57,228 bases of DNA, from the NCBI GenBank assembly GCA_024226315.1, contig JAAELT010000265.1, positions 1 to 57,228 of the forward strand, read 5' to 3'. Shown here piece by piece: positions 25,543 through 34,190 of the stretch. How positions within the stretch are numbered: the first letter of the stretch is position 1; the number at the start of each line of letters is the position of its first letter. The notes beneath the pieces are model-generated. The model had not been told where the DNA came from. It searched no databases and worked only from the letters and a program-made list of their open reading frames with translations. The stretch is from a bacterium. GTDB taxonomy: Bacteria; Acidobacteriota; Thermoanaerobaculia; Multivoradales; J023. The translations under genes and the position numbers were made by a program.

Positions 25543-25785
25543 TCAGATGTCGACGGGAAAGGAGATGACGGAATCGGCGGTCAGTTTTTCGGTCGGCACG
25601 AAAGTTTCCAGCTCCTCCTGGGTCAGGTCTTCGACAGCAGGCTCCTCGGGAGGCTCTGCGGCGGCGGCCCGTGGCGTCTCGGTCTCGGCCTCGGGGACGG
25701 GATCCTGGGCCGGGGTGTCGGGGCCGAGTGCGGCCAGGCCGGCGATCAGCAGGAGGAACAACAGGCTGAGCAGTACCTTTTTCAT
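25543..25785 (-). CDS. Small secreted acidic protein
   Basis: 80 aa: a clean signal peptide (MKKVLLSLLFLLLIAGLAAL), then a Pro/Glu/Thr-rich acidic chain ending LTADSVISFPVDI. The ribosome-binding site AGGAG lies about 8 bp upstream of ATG 25785. It sits 12 bp before the channel gene and 20 bp after the FGE-sulfatase gene, inside the cluster. I do not recognise it; a small periplasmic accessory peptide of the machine is a guess. A longer frame that reads through the region antisense to other codons should be ignored. Confidence 0.65.
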   Translation of the reverse strand: MKKVLLSLLFLLLIAGLAALGPDTPAQDPVPEAETETPRAAAAEPPEEPAVEDLTQEELETFVPTEKLTADSVISFPVDI

Positions 25786-25805
25786 GGCGAGCTCCTGAGA
25801 AGAGA

Positions 25806-28292
25806 TCAGCGTGCCTTGGTGTATCGCGCGATCCGGAAGCCGACGTCGGGGCGCGGCTCGCTGCCGTAGTCGCGGAAGCTGAGGCGCAGCTCGGTGACGG
25901 TCGAGTGCATCCAGCTCGAGCCGCGGATGACGTGGAACTCGCCCTCGGCCGGGCCCATCGGGTCGCGTTCCACCTGCGAGCTGCCGCCGAAGCGGATGGC
26001 GTAGAGGTCGTGCATCCACTCGGCGACGTTGCCGCCGATGTTGTGCAGGCCGTGGGCGTTGGGCGCGAAGCTGTCGACCGGCGCGGTGACCGGATACGTG
26101 TCGTTGTAGTCGGAGAGCGCCGCGGGGAGGAATCCCAGGGCCGCGACGTCGGCATAGTTGCCCGACCCGGCGGCTACTGGCAGGGATTCTCCCCAGGGAT
26201 ATTTGAGTGTCGTCGCGCCGGCGCCGTAGCGGGCCACCCACGTCCACTCGGCCTCGGTCGGCAGCCGATAGCCGGTGGTCATGGGCACCGCCGGAACGAA
26301 CGTGCCGCCGGTGTCGACGTAGGCCGGCTCGAGGTCTTCCTTGGCGCTCAGCCAGTTGCAGTAGGCCGCCGCCTGCTCCCAGGTGACGCGCACCGCCGGG
26401 TGATGGTCGATCTCCAGGTTATGGCCGCCGACCTGGCCGGAGGCGTGCTCGGCCAGGAAGTTGCGGAACTGGCGGTTGGAGACCTCGCGGGTGGCGACAT
26501 AGAAGGGCCGGGTGAGCTCGACCTCGCGGAGCACCTCGTTGGCCCGCCGGCCGGGCTCGCGGCGCGAGGCGCCCATGCGCAGCTTCCCCGGCTGGATCCG
26601 GCGCAGCTCGTGGCCCTCGGAGTTGGTGTAGACCGATGGGTTGGCCGCTTCCCGGGCTTCTTCGCGCGCCTCGCCCAGCGGCTTGAGAGTGACCTCCATG
26701 AACTGCGGCACCCCCGGCAGCGGGGTGATCGTCTGGCTATAGGGCACGAAGCCGGCCTTCTTGATCTCGATCTGCCGCTCCATCGCCTGCAGGCGCAAGG
26801 TCTGGTTGGCCTTGCCGAGGGACTCACCGTCGACGAACAGCTCGGCGTCACCGGGCCAGGTGGAGATCTGGACCTCGCCTTCCTTGGCCTGCAGGGTGAC
26901 CGCGAGCTCCTGGCTCTTGCCGGATTCCAGGCGCACTTGGTGCTTGCTGGTCTCCCAGCCCGTCTTCGAGACGCTTACCTCGACCTCTCGGCCGGGCTCG
27001 AGGTACAGGTCGAGCGGTGTCTCGCCGCGGTAGGTGCCGGCGATCGTCACCGTCGCCTCCGCCGGCTCCGATGTCAGTACCAGGTTGCCGTCGGAGGGCC
27101 GCAGGCGCACCGCGGGCAGGGTCTGGGGCTCCCCGGCGGTGACCTCCAGTCGTCCGCGGTGAGGTTTGCGGCCGCCCAGCAGCAACTCGTAGGAGTGGGC
27201 GCCATCGAGGACGTCGGCGGTGAGCGGGGTCGTGCCGATCTCCTCGCCGTCGATCCGTACGCGGGCTCCGGCCGGCCGCGACTCGAAGGTGACGGCGGCC
27301 CACCGCGGGGTCAGCCCAACGTTCATGGTCTCCGACTGCCCGCCGCCCTCGACGATGGCGCGGATCTGGAAATCCTGGTAGCGCTCGGCCCGCACCAGCA
27401 CGTCGTACTCGCCGGGTGGCAGCTTCAGCTCCAGCGGCGTCGTGCCCCGACTCTCGCCGTCGAGGAAGACCTCGGCGCTCTTGACCTCCACTCCGGCGAC
27501 CTCGGTTACGATCCGCAGGGCGCCCGGCAGCTTGTCGAGCGCGAAACGGAACGTCTGCTGGGTGTCTCGGGTCACCTCGACCGGTTGCTCGAGGGGGGTG
27601 AAGCCCGCTTTCTCGGCTCTCAGGACGTAGCTGCCGGGACGCATCAGGTAGCGGCCGCCCAGCTCCAGGGCGTAGCCGCCCTCGAACGCCACGCGGTCGG
27701 GCGGCGGTTCGATCTCGACCAGGACCGAGCGCGAGGTGAGCAGGAAGCCGGCGACCGCCAGCAGCGCGGCCAACAACAAGGCGACGAGCACTGCCAGGGG
27801 CCGCACGCCGCGCCGAGGGCGTGCGCTCTTCAGCTTGCGGCTGGGCTCGAAGAGCACCGGCTCGATGGTGGCGGCGCTGGTGTCGCGGTCGGGGCGGCCG
27901 GCGTCCGTGCGTACCGGCGGCGGTGCGATCAGTGGCGGGGCGGTGCCGTCGTCGCCGCGGCCCGCGTTGCCGTCCGCGGCGCGCACCGCGAAGAGAAGCT
28001 GTCCACCCTCCTCCTCGACGGCGAGCAGAGTGCCACCGAAACGCAGGAGGTCACCCGGCTGCAGCCAGTGGGAGGACTCGAGCGTCTTGCCATTGCAGAT
28101 CACCCGGTAGTGGTCGTCGCTCGGCTGCACGAAGACGTCGCCCTCGGACAGGCCGAGGTATGCGAACGGGCCGCGCCGGTCGCCGTCCACCTGGACGTCG
28201 GCCCCGGCACCGCCGATCGACAGCGGAAAGTCGGCGTCGCCGACCTGGCGCCGGCCGCCCGAGTCCTCGATCGCGTAGGCTGAATCCTTCAT
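25806..28292 (-). CDS. FHA-like/TM/PEGA-repeat protein with FGE-sulfatase (SUMF1) domain
   Basis: An 828-aa membrane protein. Residues 1-110 form an FHA-like cytoplasmic domain, about 166-187 a transmembrane helix, and about 190-545 several PEGA-type repeats outside the membrane (FLDGESRGTTPLELKLPPGE, VRIDGEEIGTTPLTADV, GTYRGETPLDLYLEPG, FVDGESLGK). Residues from about 560 form a formylglycine-generating/SUMF1-like domain (GKLRMGASRREPGRR, YCNWLSA, GYRLPTEAEWTWVARYG, GGNVAEWMHDL, RGSSW, LSFRDYG, VGFRIA). The two active-site Cys of true FGE are not evident, so it is likelier a binding or structural version. Cytoplasmic FHA-like plus external PEGA/FGE suggests transmembrane signalling within the cluster. 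Confidence 0.85.
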   Translation of the reverse strand: MKDSAYAIEDSGGRRQVGDADFPLSIGGAGADVQVDGDRRGPFAYLGLSEGDVFVQPSDDHYRVICNGKTLESSHWLQPGDLLRFGGTLLAVEEEGGQLLFAVRAADGNAGRGDDGTAPPLIAPPPVRTDAGRPDRDTSAATIEPVLFEPSRKLKSARPRRGVRPLAVLVALLLAALLAVAGFLLTSRSVLVEIEPPPDRVAFEGGYALELGGRYLMRPGSYVLRAEKAGFTPLEQPVEVTRDTQQTFRFALDKLPGALRIVTEVAGVEVKSAEVFLDGESRGTTPLELKLPPGEYDVLVRAERYQDFQIRAIVEGGGQSETMNVGLTPRWAAVTFESRPAGARVRIDGEEIGTTPLTADVLDGAHSYELLLGGRKPHRGRLEVTAGEPQTLPAVRLRPSDGNLVLTSEPAEATVTIAGTYRGETPLDLYLEPGREVEVSVSKTGWETSKHQVRLESGKSQELAVTLQAKEGEVQISTWPGDAELFVDGESLGKANQTLRLQAMERQIEIKKAGFVPYSQTITPLPGVPQFMEVTLKPLGEAREEAREAANPSVYTNSEGHELRRIQPGKLRMGASRREPGRRANEVLREVELTRPFYVATREVSNRQFRNFLAEHASGQVGGHNLEIDHHPAVRVTWEQAAAYCNWLSAKEDLEPAYVDTGGTFVPAVPMTTGYRLPTEAEWTWVARYGAGATTLKYPWGESLPVAAGSGNYADVAALGFLPAALSDYNDTYPVTAPVDSFAPNAHGLHNIGGNVAEWMHDLYAIRFGGSSQVERDPMGPAEGEFHVIRGSSWMHSTVTELRLSFRDYGSEPRPDVGFRIARYTKAR

Positions 28293-28314
28293 CGCGCGCT
28301 CCGGCTGGGTGGGC

Positions 28315-30309
28315 TCAGATCGACTCCTGGCAGCGAACGGTCAACGGTTCCGGCTCGACCCCGGGTTGGATCACCAACTGGCGCCGCACGTCGCGGTAGC
28401 CGTGGCGGCTGCCGACCACGGTGTAGGTGCCAGGCCGCAGGTCGAGGGCGCGGCGGTCGAAGGTGCCGAGCCGTCCGACCCGGTAGATCACCACCTCGGT
28501 GAGATTGTCGGATTCGAAGGTCGCCGTGACCGTCTTCGAGTAGGCGTCCACCAGCGGCGTCAGCTCGCCGATCTGGCGCTGTAGCAGTGGCCCAGCAGGC
28601 TCGATCGCCGAGGCCTCGGCGAGGCTCGCCGACGCCGCCCTCAGCACCTCCTCGGACGAAAGCCGCGCCGGGTTGGCGAGGTGGAAGTCCAGGCTCGTCG
28701 ACAAGTCGGCCCGGTCGTGGCCCCGGTCGTGGCCGGCGAGCGCGAACTCGACGGTTGGATCGAGGCCGAGCACTTCTTCATAGCGGGCCACCGCCTGTGG
28801 CCAGTCCTCTTGCGCTTCGAAGGCGCGCGCTTGCTCGCGCAAGCGCGCTATCGTGGCGACGCGCAGGCCGGTTTCGGCCCGGGCCAGGCCGTCGGCGCTC
28901 TGTGGCGCTCCCGGCCGGAGGGCTCCCGCGCGCGAGAACGCCTCGCGCGCCGTGGCGTAGTCGCCGCGATCGAGGGCGGCCAGGCCCTCGGACATAGCGC
29001 GTTCGAAGTCCCCGATCTGCCGGCGTTCGGGTTTGCGGGGCGGCGCTTCGCTGCGGGTCGGCGTGGGTCGTGCTGTCGGGGCCGGCGCACGGGCCTCGGC
29101 CTGCTCGACCGTGTCTGTAGGTACCGGTTCGAAGGTCTCGAGCTCAGGCTGTACTTCATCCGTGGCCCGATCGGGTGGGTTGGGCGCTTCGGTGGGCATT
29201 GCTGCCACCGTCGGGGCGGCCGCTTGCCGGGATCGTACCCAGTCCGGCAGCTCCAGGAATACAGCCCCGGCGGTCACGGCGAGCGCCCCGAAGACCGCCG
29301 CGGTGATCCACAGAGGCCAGCGGCTCCTGGGCTCGAACGCATCGGGCCGGCCCGACGTCGGCCTGGGCGCTTCTGGCTGGATCGTCGCCGTCTGCTTGTC
29401 GGATCGCCGGTCCCGGTCGGTCCTCGGCGGCGGGATCAGGCGCGGTGGGGCCGTCGCCCGGGGCTCAGTCGTAGCCGCCGGCAGCTCGCCGCGGATCGCC
29501 TCCAGCTCCCGCGCCACGCTCCGCATGTCCTCCGGCCGCTCCGCGGGGTTCTTCTGCAGCATGGCGGCCACCAGCGAGGCCAGCCGCGGCGGCACCGGGT
29601 GGTTCGAAACCATCGGGGCGGGCTCGGCGGAGCGGATGTCGTCGTCGGTGATCTCGGGCCAGAACGGTGGCCGGCCAGTGAGCAGCTCGTAGATCAGCAC
29701 CCCCAGGGCGTAGACGTCGTCGGACGGGTCAGCCGGCTGGCCGTCGAGCTGCTGCGGGCTGACGCTGAAGCGTGAGCCGCCGCCGGTGACGGCGTCGTCT
29801 TCGGGGACGCTGAGCTCGTCGCCCTGACTCAGGCCGGCGATGCCGAAGTCGAGCAGATGGGCCTGGCCTTCGCCGTCGAGAATGACGTTGGCCGCCTTCA
29901 GATCGCGGTGCACCACCCCCTGGTCGTGGGCGTAGGCCAGGGCGCCGGTGATCTGCGCGACGGCATCCAGGACCTGGACCGGCGGCCGACCGCGCAGCGT
30001 GCCGAGGGGCTCGCCCTCGACGTGATCCATGGTCACGAAGCCGTGCTCGTCGCCGCGGTGGAAGTCGAAGACCTTGACGATGTTGGGATGCATCAGGCGC
30101 CGGGCGTGGCGGCATTCGCGCTGGAGCAGGGCGAGGCGGTCGCCCAAGGCGTCGCGCGGCACGATCTTGGCGACCAGCTCTTCGCGCAGATCCTCGTCGC
30201 GCACCAGCCACACTTCGCCCATGCCCCCTTTGCCCAGGGGTCGCAGCAGAGTGAATCGGGAGTCGAGGGATCGGCCGCTCGCCAGCATGTCGTCAGCCGA
30301 GTCCGTCAC
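28315..30309 (-). CDS. Transmembrane Ser/Thr protein kinase with extracytoplasmic TPR/PEGA part
   Basis: A 664-aa Hanks-type kinase. The glycine loop is LGKGGMGEVWLV (residues 25-36), with Lys48 (VAKIV), the catalytic loop HRDLKAAN at 134-141, DFG at 154-156 and VYALGVLIYELLTGRPPFW. A Pro/Thr-rich juxtamembrane linker follows, then a TM helix at about 331-354. Outside come a helical TPR-like region (about 440-530) and a PEGA-like end (RALDLRPGTYTVVGSRHGYR). All catalytic residues are present. It would phosphorylate Thr residues read by the FHA domains of this cluster. The start overlaps the upstream gene by 4 bp; Met8 is an alternative. Confidence 0.93.
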   Translation of the reverse strand: MTDSADDMLASGRSLDSRFTLLRPLGKGGMGEVWLVRDEDLREELVAKIVPRDALGDRLALLQRECRHARRLMHPNIVKVFDFHRGDEHGFVTMDHVEGEPLGTLRGRPPVQVLDAVAQITGALAYAHDQGVVHRDLKAANVILDGEGQAHLLDFGIAGLSQGDELSVPEDDAVTGGGSRFSVSPQQLDGQPADPSDDVYALGVLIYELLTGRPPFWPEITDDDIRSAEPAPMVSNHPVPPRLASLVAAMLQKNPAERPEDMRSVARELEAIRGELPAATTEPRATAPPRLIPPPRTDRDRRSDKQTATIQPEAPRPTSGRPDAFEPRSRWPLWITAAVFGALAVTAGAVFLELPDWVRSRQAAAPTVAAMPTEAPNPPDRATDEVQPELETFEPVPTDTVEQAEARAPAPTARPTPTRSEAPPRKPERRQIGDFERAMSEGLAALDRGDYATAREAFSRAGALRPGAPQSADGLARAETGLRVATIARLREQARAFEAQEDWPQAVARYEEVLGLDPTVEFALAGHDRGHDRADLSTSLDFHLANPARLSSEEVLRAASASLAEASAIEPAGPLLQRQIGELTPLVDAYSKTVTATFESDNLTEVVIYRVGRLGTFDRRALDLRPGTYTVVGSRHGYRDVRRQLVIQPGVEPEPLTVRCQESI

Positions 30310-31562
30310 TCCAGGGTGCTGTCCGTCGGCGTGCCCGCGGCCGCCGGCTCGCCGGAATCGGGATCGACCGGCAGGCCGGTCTCGGCGATGAAGAAGTCCC
30401 GCATGAGCTGCCGCCAGGTCACGTATTGAGTCTCGATCGAGCCGCTCAGGCGCATGGTCTGGCCCTCGACGTCGACCAGCAGGGGCGCCACTTCCGAATC
30501 GAAGGACGACGCCAGCTCGCGTAGCGCCTCGAGGTGGAGCTTGACCTCCTGCGACTTGCTCATGCCGACCCGCACCGCCATCGCGCCGCCGATCACGGCC
30601 ACTTCGCGGACGGCCTGTTTCTCGCGGCTCGAGCCGTCCATCATCACGCCGCCGAGGATGGCCAGCACGCCGAGGATCTTCTGCACCCGAGCTTTCTTCT
30701 GTATCTTGCGCTGGGCCATCTCCTCGTCGTAGGCGAACTTGCGCCAGTTGTCGTAGGGCTCGCGCATCTGAGCCTCGAAGTTGGCGTAGTGGTCGGTCAA
30801 GGTGTCGATGAACAGGTAGTCGCGCTCGCGAATCTGGGCGATGCGCTCCATCATCGCGTCGTCCTCGGCCGGCAACCGCACGGCCACGGTGCGGCCCTTG
30901 CGGTCGACGCTCAGGTAGTCCTCGAATGCCACGGGCGCAAGCTCGGCGGCAAACTTCAGCTCCGAGATCTCGCGCACCGCCCGCAGCTCGTCGGGCTCGA
31001 GCTTGTCGCGTGCCGCCAGCAGGTCGTTCGCGACCTGGTTGAAGAGCTCCTGGAACGGCTCGCGGTCGATTTCCTCGTCATGGTAGGCGCGCGGATCGGC
31101 GATCTGCTTGTAGCGCTTCTCCAGCCACTCACGGCCGCTGGAGTCGGCGGCCCGCATCTCGAGCACCAGCTTGCGGCCGGTGGATTCGACGATCTTGCCG
31201 CGCAGGACCAGGTCGGTCGAGCGCGTGCCCTTGGGCACCACGCGCACGGCTCCCCATTGGCCTGTGGCCTGCAGGGTGTCCATCAGCCGGACGGGGATGT
31301 GGCGCGCCTCGGACTTGCGGATGTCCTCGAAGATGAGATCCTCTTCCAGCACGTAGCTGTCGCCGGGCGGCAGGCCCGGGTCGAAGATCTGGATGCCGAC
31401 GTCGAGCAGGCTGTCTTCTGGAATCTCGCGCTGGGCCCGGATCGCCTTGGTCGGCGCCTGGGCCATCGCCGCGCCGGCCGTCAGGACCACGGCGGCTGAC
31501 AGTGTCACGGCAACAGCCAGCGGCGTCACGGCGCCTGCCAGCCTGAGCTCTCGGTCGATCAT
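30306..31562 (-). CDS. Secreted protein of the kinase-VWA cluster, unknown function
   Basis: 418 aa with an N-terminal signal peptide (PLAVAVTLSAAVVLTAGAAMA, cleavage likely after AMA). The mature part begins as a beta-rich domain (SLLDVGIQIFDPGLPPGDSY; ARHIPVRLMDTLQATGQWGA), reminiscent of the fold used by secreted assembly lipoproteins. A charged helical middle (EPYDNWRKFAYDEEMAQRKI) follows, with a short hydrophobic stretch (ILGVLAILGGVMM) that may touch the membrane. I cannot name the family. The 4-bp overlap with the kinase start shows translational coupling, so it is a core part of the operon. Confidence 0.7.
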   Translation of the reverse strand: MIDRELRLAGAVTPLAVAVTLSAAVVLTAGAAMAQAPTKAIRAQREIPEDSLLDVGIQIFDPGLPPGDSYVLEEDLIFEDIRKSEARHIPVRLMDTLQATGQWGAVRVVPKGTRSTDLVLRGKIVESTGRKLVLEMRAADSSGREWLEKRYKQIADPRAYHDEEIDREPFQELFNQVANDLLAARDKLEPDELRAVREISELKFAAELAPVAFEDYLSVDRKGRTVAVRLPAEDDAMMERIAQIRERDYLFIDTLTDHYANFEAQMREPYDNWRKFAYDEEMAQRKIQKKARVQKILGVLAILGGVMMDGSSREKQAVREVAVIGGAMAVRVGMSKSQEVKLHLEALRELASSFDSEVAPLLVDVEGQTMRLSGSIETQYVTWRQLMRDFFIAETGLPVDPDSGEPAAAGTPTDSTLE

Positions 31563-31586
31563 CGTCTCGGTCCTTCTCCTGAGCGC

Positions 31587-32387
31587 CTAGCCTCTGCCGC
31601 TCTTGTACTTGCGGTATTCGTTCCAGAGCTTCTCGCGCAGCTCCGGATCGTCCTCGCTGGTCGCCGCTTCGCGCAGCTGGCGGGCGACGATGTCGTCGTC
31701 GCGTCCATCCGGAATGTCCGCCGGCACCCGTTTGCTGGATTCATCCTTCTCCGCCGTGCCCTTCTCAGACCCTGGGGCACTGTGCGAGCCGACCGGGGCG
31801 CTGTTCGAGTCGCCGGAGGCGTCGGTTGCGCTGCCACCGCCGCCCGAGGAGGCTTCGTTACCGTCCGAGGAGCCACCCGAGGACGCGGCGCTGCCGGCCG
31901 CACCGGCGAGGCCGCCGAGGCTGCCTGAGCTGCTCGAGCCGCCTCCGCTGCTCGAAGCGTTCATCGCTTCGGGCCGGTTCTGTGCCAGCGTCTCTTTCTC
32001 CTGCAGAAGCATACGGTCGGTCTCGGCGAGAGAGGCGTCGAATTCGCTGTCGAGGCTGGCCCGCTTCTCCTCAGCGGTTTGCGCGCCGTCCGGCCCGGAG
32101 CTCCCGCCCTGACCGTCTCCGCCCTTGCACTCGCCGCCCGGCGTCGGCAACGACAGCGAGGGCGGCTTGGGCGCCGAGGGCAGCGACGCCGAGGGCGGTG
32201 AGGGAAGCGAGGGCGCCGAGGGCGGTGAGACCGACGGCAGGGACGGAGAGCTGGAGGGCGAAGGCAGCGAAGGCAGCGAAGAGGAAGAGCCGCCGCCGCT
32301 GGCGCAGGCCGTCAGGAGCAGCACCCCCGCGGCCAGAGTCAGGATCTCGATCCGCCTTCCGGTGACGGCTTTCGCGCTGTGACGCAT
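31587..32387 (-). CDS. Ser/Pro/Gly-rich lipoprotein, first gene of the cluster
   Basis: 266 aa. A lipoprotein signal ends in the lipobox LLTAC (Cys near residue 28), followed by a Ser-Pro-Leu low-complexity run (SLPSLPSPSSSPSLPSV), a Gly/Ser-rich spacer, and a conserved-looking C-terminal end, DDDIVARQLREAATSEDDPE, then LREKLWNEYRKYKSG. The C-terminal 40 residues look like the functional piece, displayed on a flexible stalk long enough to cross part of the periplasm. The ribosome-binding site AAGGGGG lies upstream. It heads the minus-strand operon that runs to 21141. Confidence 0.75.
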   Translation of the reverse strand: MRHSAKAVTGRRIEILTLAAGVLLLTACASGGGSSSSLPSLPSPSSSPSLPSVSPPSAPSLPSPPSASLPSAPKPPSLSLPTPGGECKGGDGQGGSSGPDGAQTAEEKRASLDSEFDASLAETDRMLLQEKETLAQNRPEAMNASSSGGGSSSSGSLGGLAGAAGSAASSGGSSDGNEASSGGGGSATDASGDSNSAPVGSHSAPGSEKGTAEKDESSKRVPADIPDGRDDDIVARQLREAATSEDDPELREKLWNEYRKYKSGRG

Positions 32388-32697
32388 GGTGTCGGCCCCC
32401 TTTGGTTCTAGTGTACCAGCCCTTTATGAATGCAAAGAGGATTCCAGGCGTCGAAGCGCCAGTGGTGCGGAATTCTCTGGGGGCGTTGGCGGGCTGGTGT
32501 CCCCTGGGTGAGACACCGGCGCCCCCTCCCGGGACGAGAGGGGGCGCGAGGGCACAGTGAAGGGGCGCCAGTGAGGGCTCAGTGAGCGGGCAGCATCGGC
32601 GGCCCGCCTTTGCCGAGCTCTTCCTCCTCGGTCGTGGCGCCGAGCAGATCCTCTTCCGCTATCGGTAGGGCCGGCGCGACACGGTATCCTTGAGGCC
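32388..32697. promoter_or_regulatory. Divergent promoter region with two hairpins
   Basis: The gap of about 310 bp between the kinase-VWA cluster (leftward) and the phosphatase gene (rightward) must hold both promoters. Two inverted repeats stand out: 32493-32501 with 32512-32520 (one G-T mismatch), and a perfect 10-bp stem, 32519-32528 with 32538-32547 (GCGCCCCCTC). They could be regulator sites or leader hairpins. No -35/-10 pair was convincing (an AGTGTA/ATGCAA combination near 32410-32435 has a 14-bp spacer, too short). Confidence 0.45.
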
Positions 32698-34173
32698 GTG
32701 TTGCGGAATATCCTGGTCCTGGCCTGCGCCGCGGCGCTCGGTTGCACGCCGCGCGGCGATCTTTCGCCGACCGATGCCGCCGTGGTCGGGGACGCCGGCC
32801 CGCTGGCGGCGGGCACTCTGCTGGCGGCCGCCGGGCTGCTCGCGGTCGGATTGTTTTTCCTGCGCCGCAGGCCGGGTGAGCTGTTCCTTCTGGCGTTCGG
32901 CGCATTCGCGTTCTTCTACGGCCTGCGGCTGCTGGCCGAGACCAGCGCTCTCCACGTCCTGCTCGCTGCCTCGTCGCGCTCGATGGAGCAGCTGCGGGCC
33001 TGGCTCACGTACGTCATGCCGTTCCTGGCCTTCCTTTCCTTCGAGCAGCTCCTGGGCTCCGGCCGGCGCTCGACGCTGCGCCTGGTGTGGCAGGGCTTCG
33101 CGCTGTTCGCCGTCGCCGCCGTCGTCGCCGACGCCTGGACCGGCAAAGCCGGATCCGCGATGGGCGTCTCGAGCGTTCTGGTGATCATCGGCATCGTGGC
33201 GGTGTGGATCAACCCGGTGTTCCTCGAGCGGCTGAGGGCGCCTGGAACGAGAGTGCTGCTGGCGGGGTTCGTGATCTTCGGGGTGCTGGCGCTGGCCGCC
33301 AACCTGGAGGGCCTCGGGCTGGTGCCCTGGGATCTCGACCTCGAGCCGGTGGGTCTCCTGATCCTCGTCGGCTGCCTGGGCTGGGCGGGCGCGCGCCAGA
33401 TCTTCGCCAACGAGCGCCAGCTGCTGGCGATCGAGAACGAGCTGGAGACCGCCCGGAGCATCCAGGCGTCGATCCTGCCGCACAGCATGCCCGAGATCGC
33501 CGGCCTGCGGGTCGCCGCGCGCTACCTGCCGGCGAGCTCGGTGGCCGGAGACTTCTACGACTTCCTGGAGGTCGACGAACATCGCCTGGGCGTGCTGGTA
33601 GCCGACGTCTCGGGCCACGGCGTGCCGGCCGCCCTGATCGCCTCGATGGTCAAGGTGGCGATCTCCGCCCAGAGCGAGCACGCCGCCGAGCCGGCGGTGG
33701 TGCTCGAGCGCATGAACCGTATCTTCCTCGGCAAGCTCCAGCGCCAGTTCGTCACCGCGGCCTACCTCTTCGTCGACCTCGAGCGCGGCACGCTGACCCA
33801 TGCCAGCGGCGGCCACCCGCCGCCGCTGCTTTGGCGCCGGGCGACGCGGACGGTCGAGGAGCTGCCGGGCCGTGGCCCGCTCCTGGGCCGCTTCGCCGAG
33901 GCCCGTTTCGAGAACGCGGCAGTCAGCGTCGAGCCGGGCGACCGCGTCGTGTTGTTCACCGATGGCGTCGTGGAAGCCAGGGGCGTCAACGACGAGCAGT
34001 TCGGCGAGGAACGGCTGCGTCAAGCGATCGAGGCTCACGCCGAGTTGCCGGCGGAGGACCTGGTGGAGGCCTTGCTCGTAGCGCTCTCCCGCTGGTCAGG
34101 CACGGAGCGAGGAGAGAGTCAGGACGACGACGTGACGCTGCTGGTGGTCGAGATCGTCCAGCCGGGAGGCTGA
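32698..34173 (+). CDS. Membrane SpoIIE/RsbU-type (PP2C-like) Ser/Thr phosphatase
   Basis: 491 aa. A lipobox-like signal (CAAALGC) and about seven hydrophobic segments (residues 1-235) are followed by a coiled linker (NERQLLAIENELETARSIQA) and a SpoIIE/PPM phosphatase domain. Its metal-binding motifs are SVAGDFYDF, VADVSGHGVPAA, LFTDGVVEA and DDDVTLLVVE. It starts with GTG 32698 (TTGAGG upstream). Divergent from a kinase/FHA cluster, it may reverse that kinase's phosphorylation, though RsbU-type enzymes often act on anti-sigma antagonists; none is seen here. All core Asp residues are present. Confidence 0.88.
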   Translation: MLRNILVLACAAALGCTPRGDLSPTDAAVVGDAGPLAAGTLLAAAGLLAVGLFFLRRRPGELFLLAFGAFAFFYGLRLLAETSALHVLLAASSRSMEQLRAWLTYVMPFLAFLSFEQLLGSGRRSTLRLVWQGFALFAVAAVVADAWTGKAGSAMGVSSVLVIIGIVAVWINPVFLERLRAPGTRVLLAGFVIFGVLALAANLEGLGLVPWDLDLEPVGLLILVGCLGWAGARQIFANERQLLAIENELETARSIQASILPHSMPEIAGLRVAARYLPASSVAGDFYDFLEVDEHRLGVLVADVSGHGVPAALIASMVKVAISAQSEHAAEPAVVLERMNRIFLGKLQRQFVTAAYLFVDLERGTLTHASGGHPPPLLWRRATRTVEELPGRGPLLGRFAEARFENAAVSVEPGDRVVLFTDGVVEARGVNDEQFGEERLRQAIEAHAELPAEDLVEALLVALSRWSGTERGESQDDDVTLLVVEIVQPGG

Positions 34174-34190
34174 GGAGATATCATCGCTCC

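Noticed and set aside
32493..32547. Riboswitch in the leader of the kinase-VWA cluster
   Set aside because: Only two simple hairpins are visible, with no known aptamer core or adjacent ribosome-binding-site sequestration.
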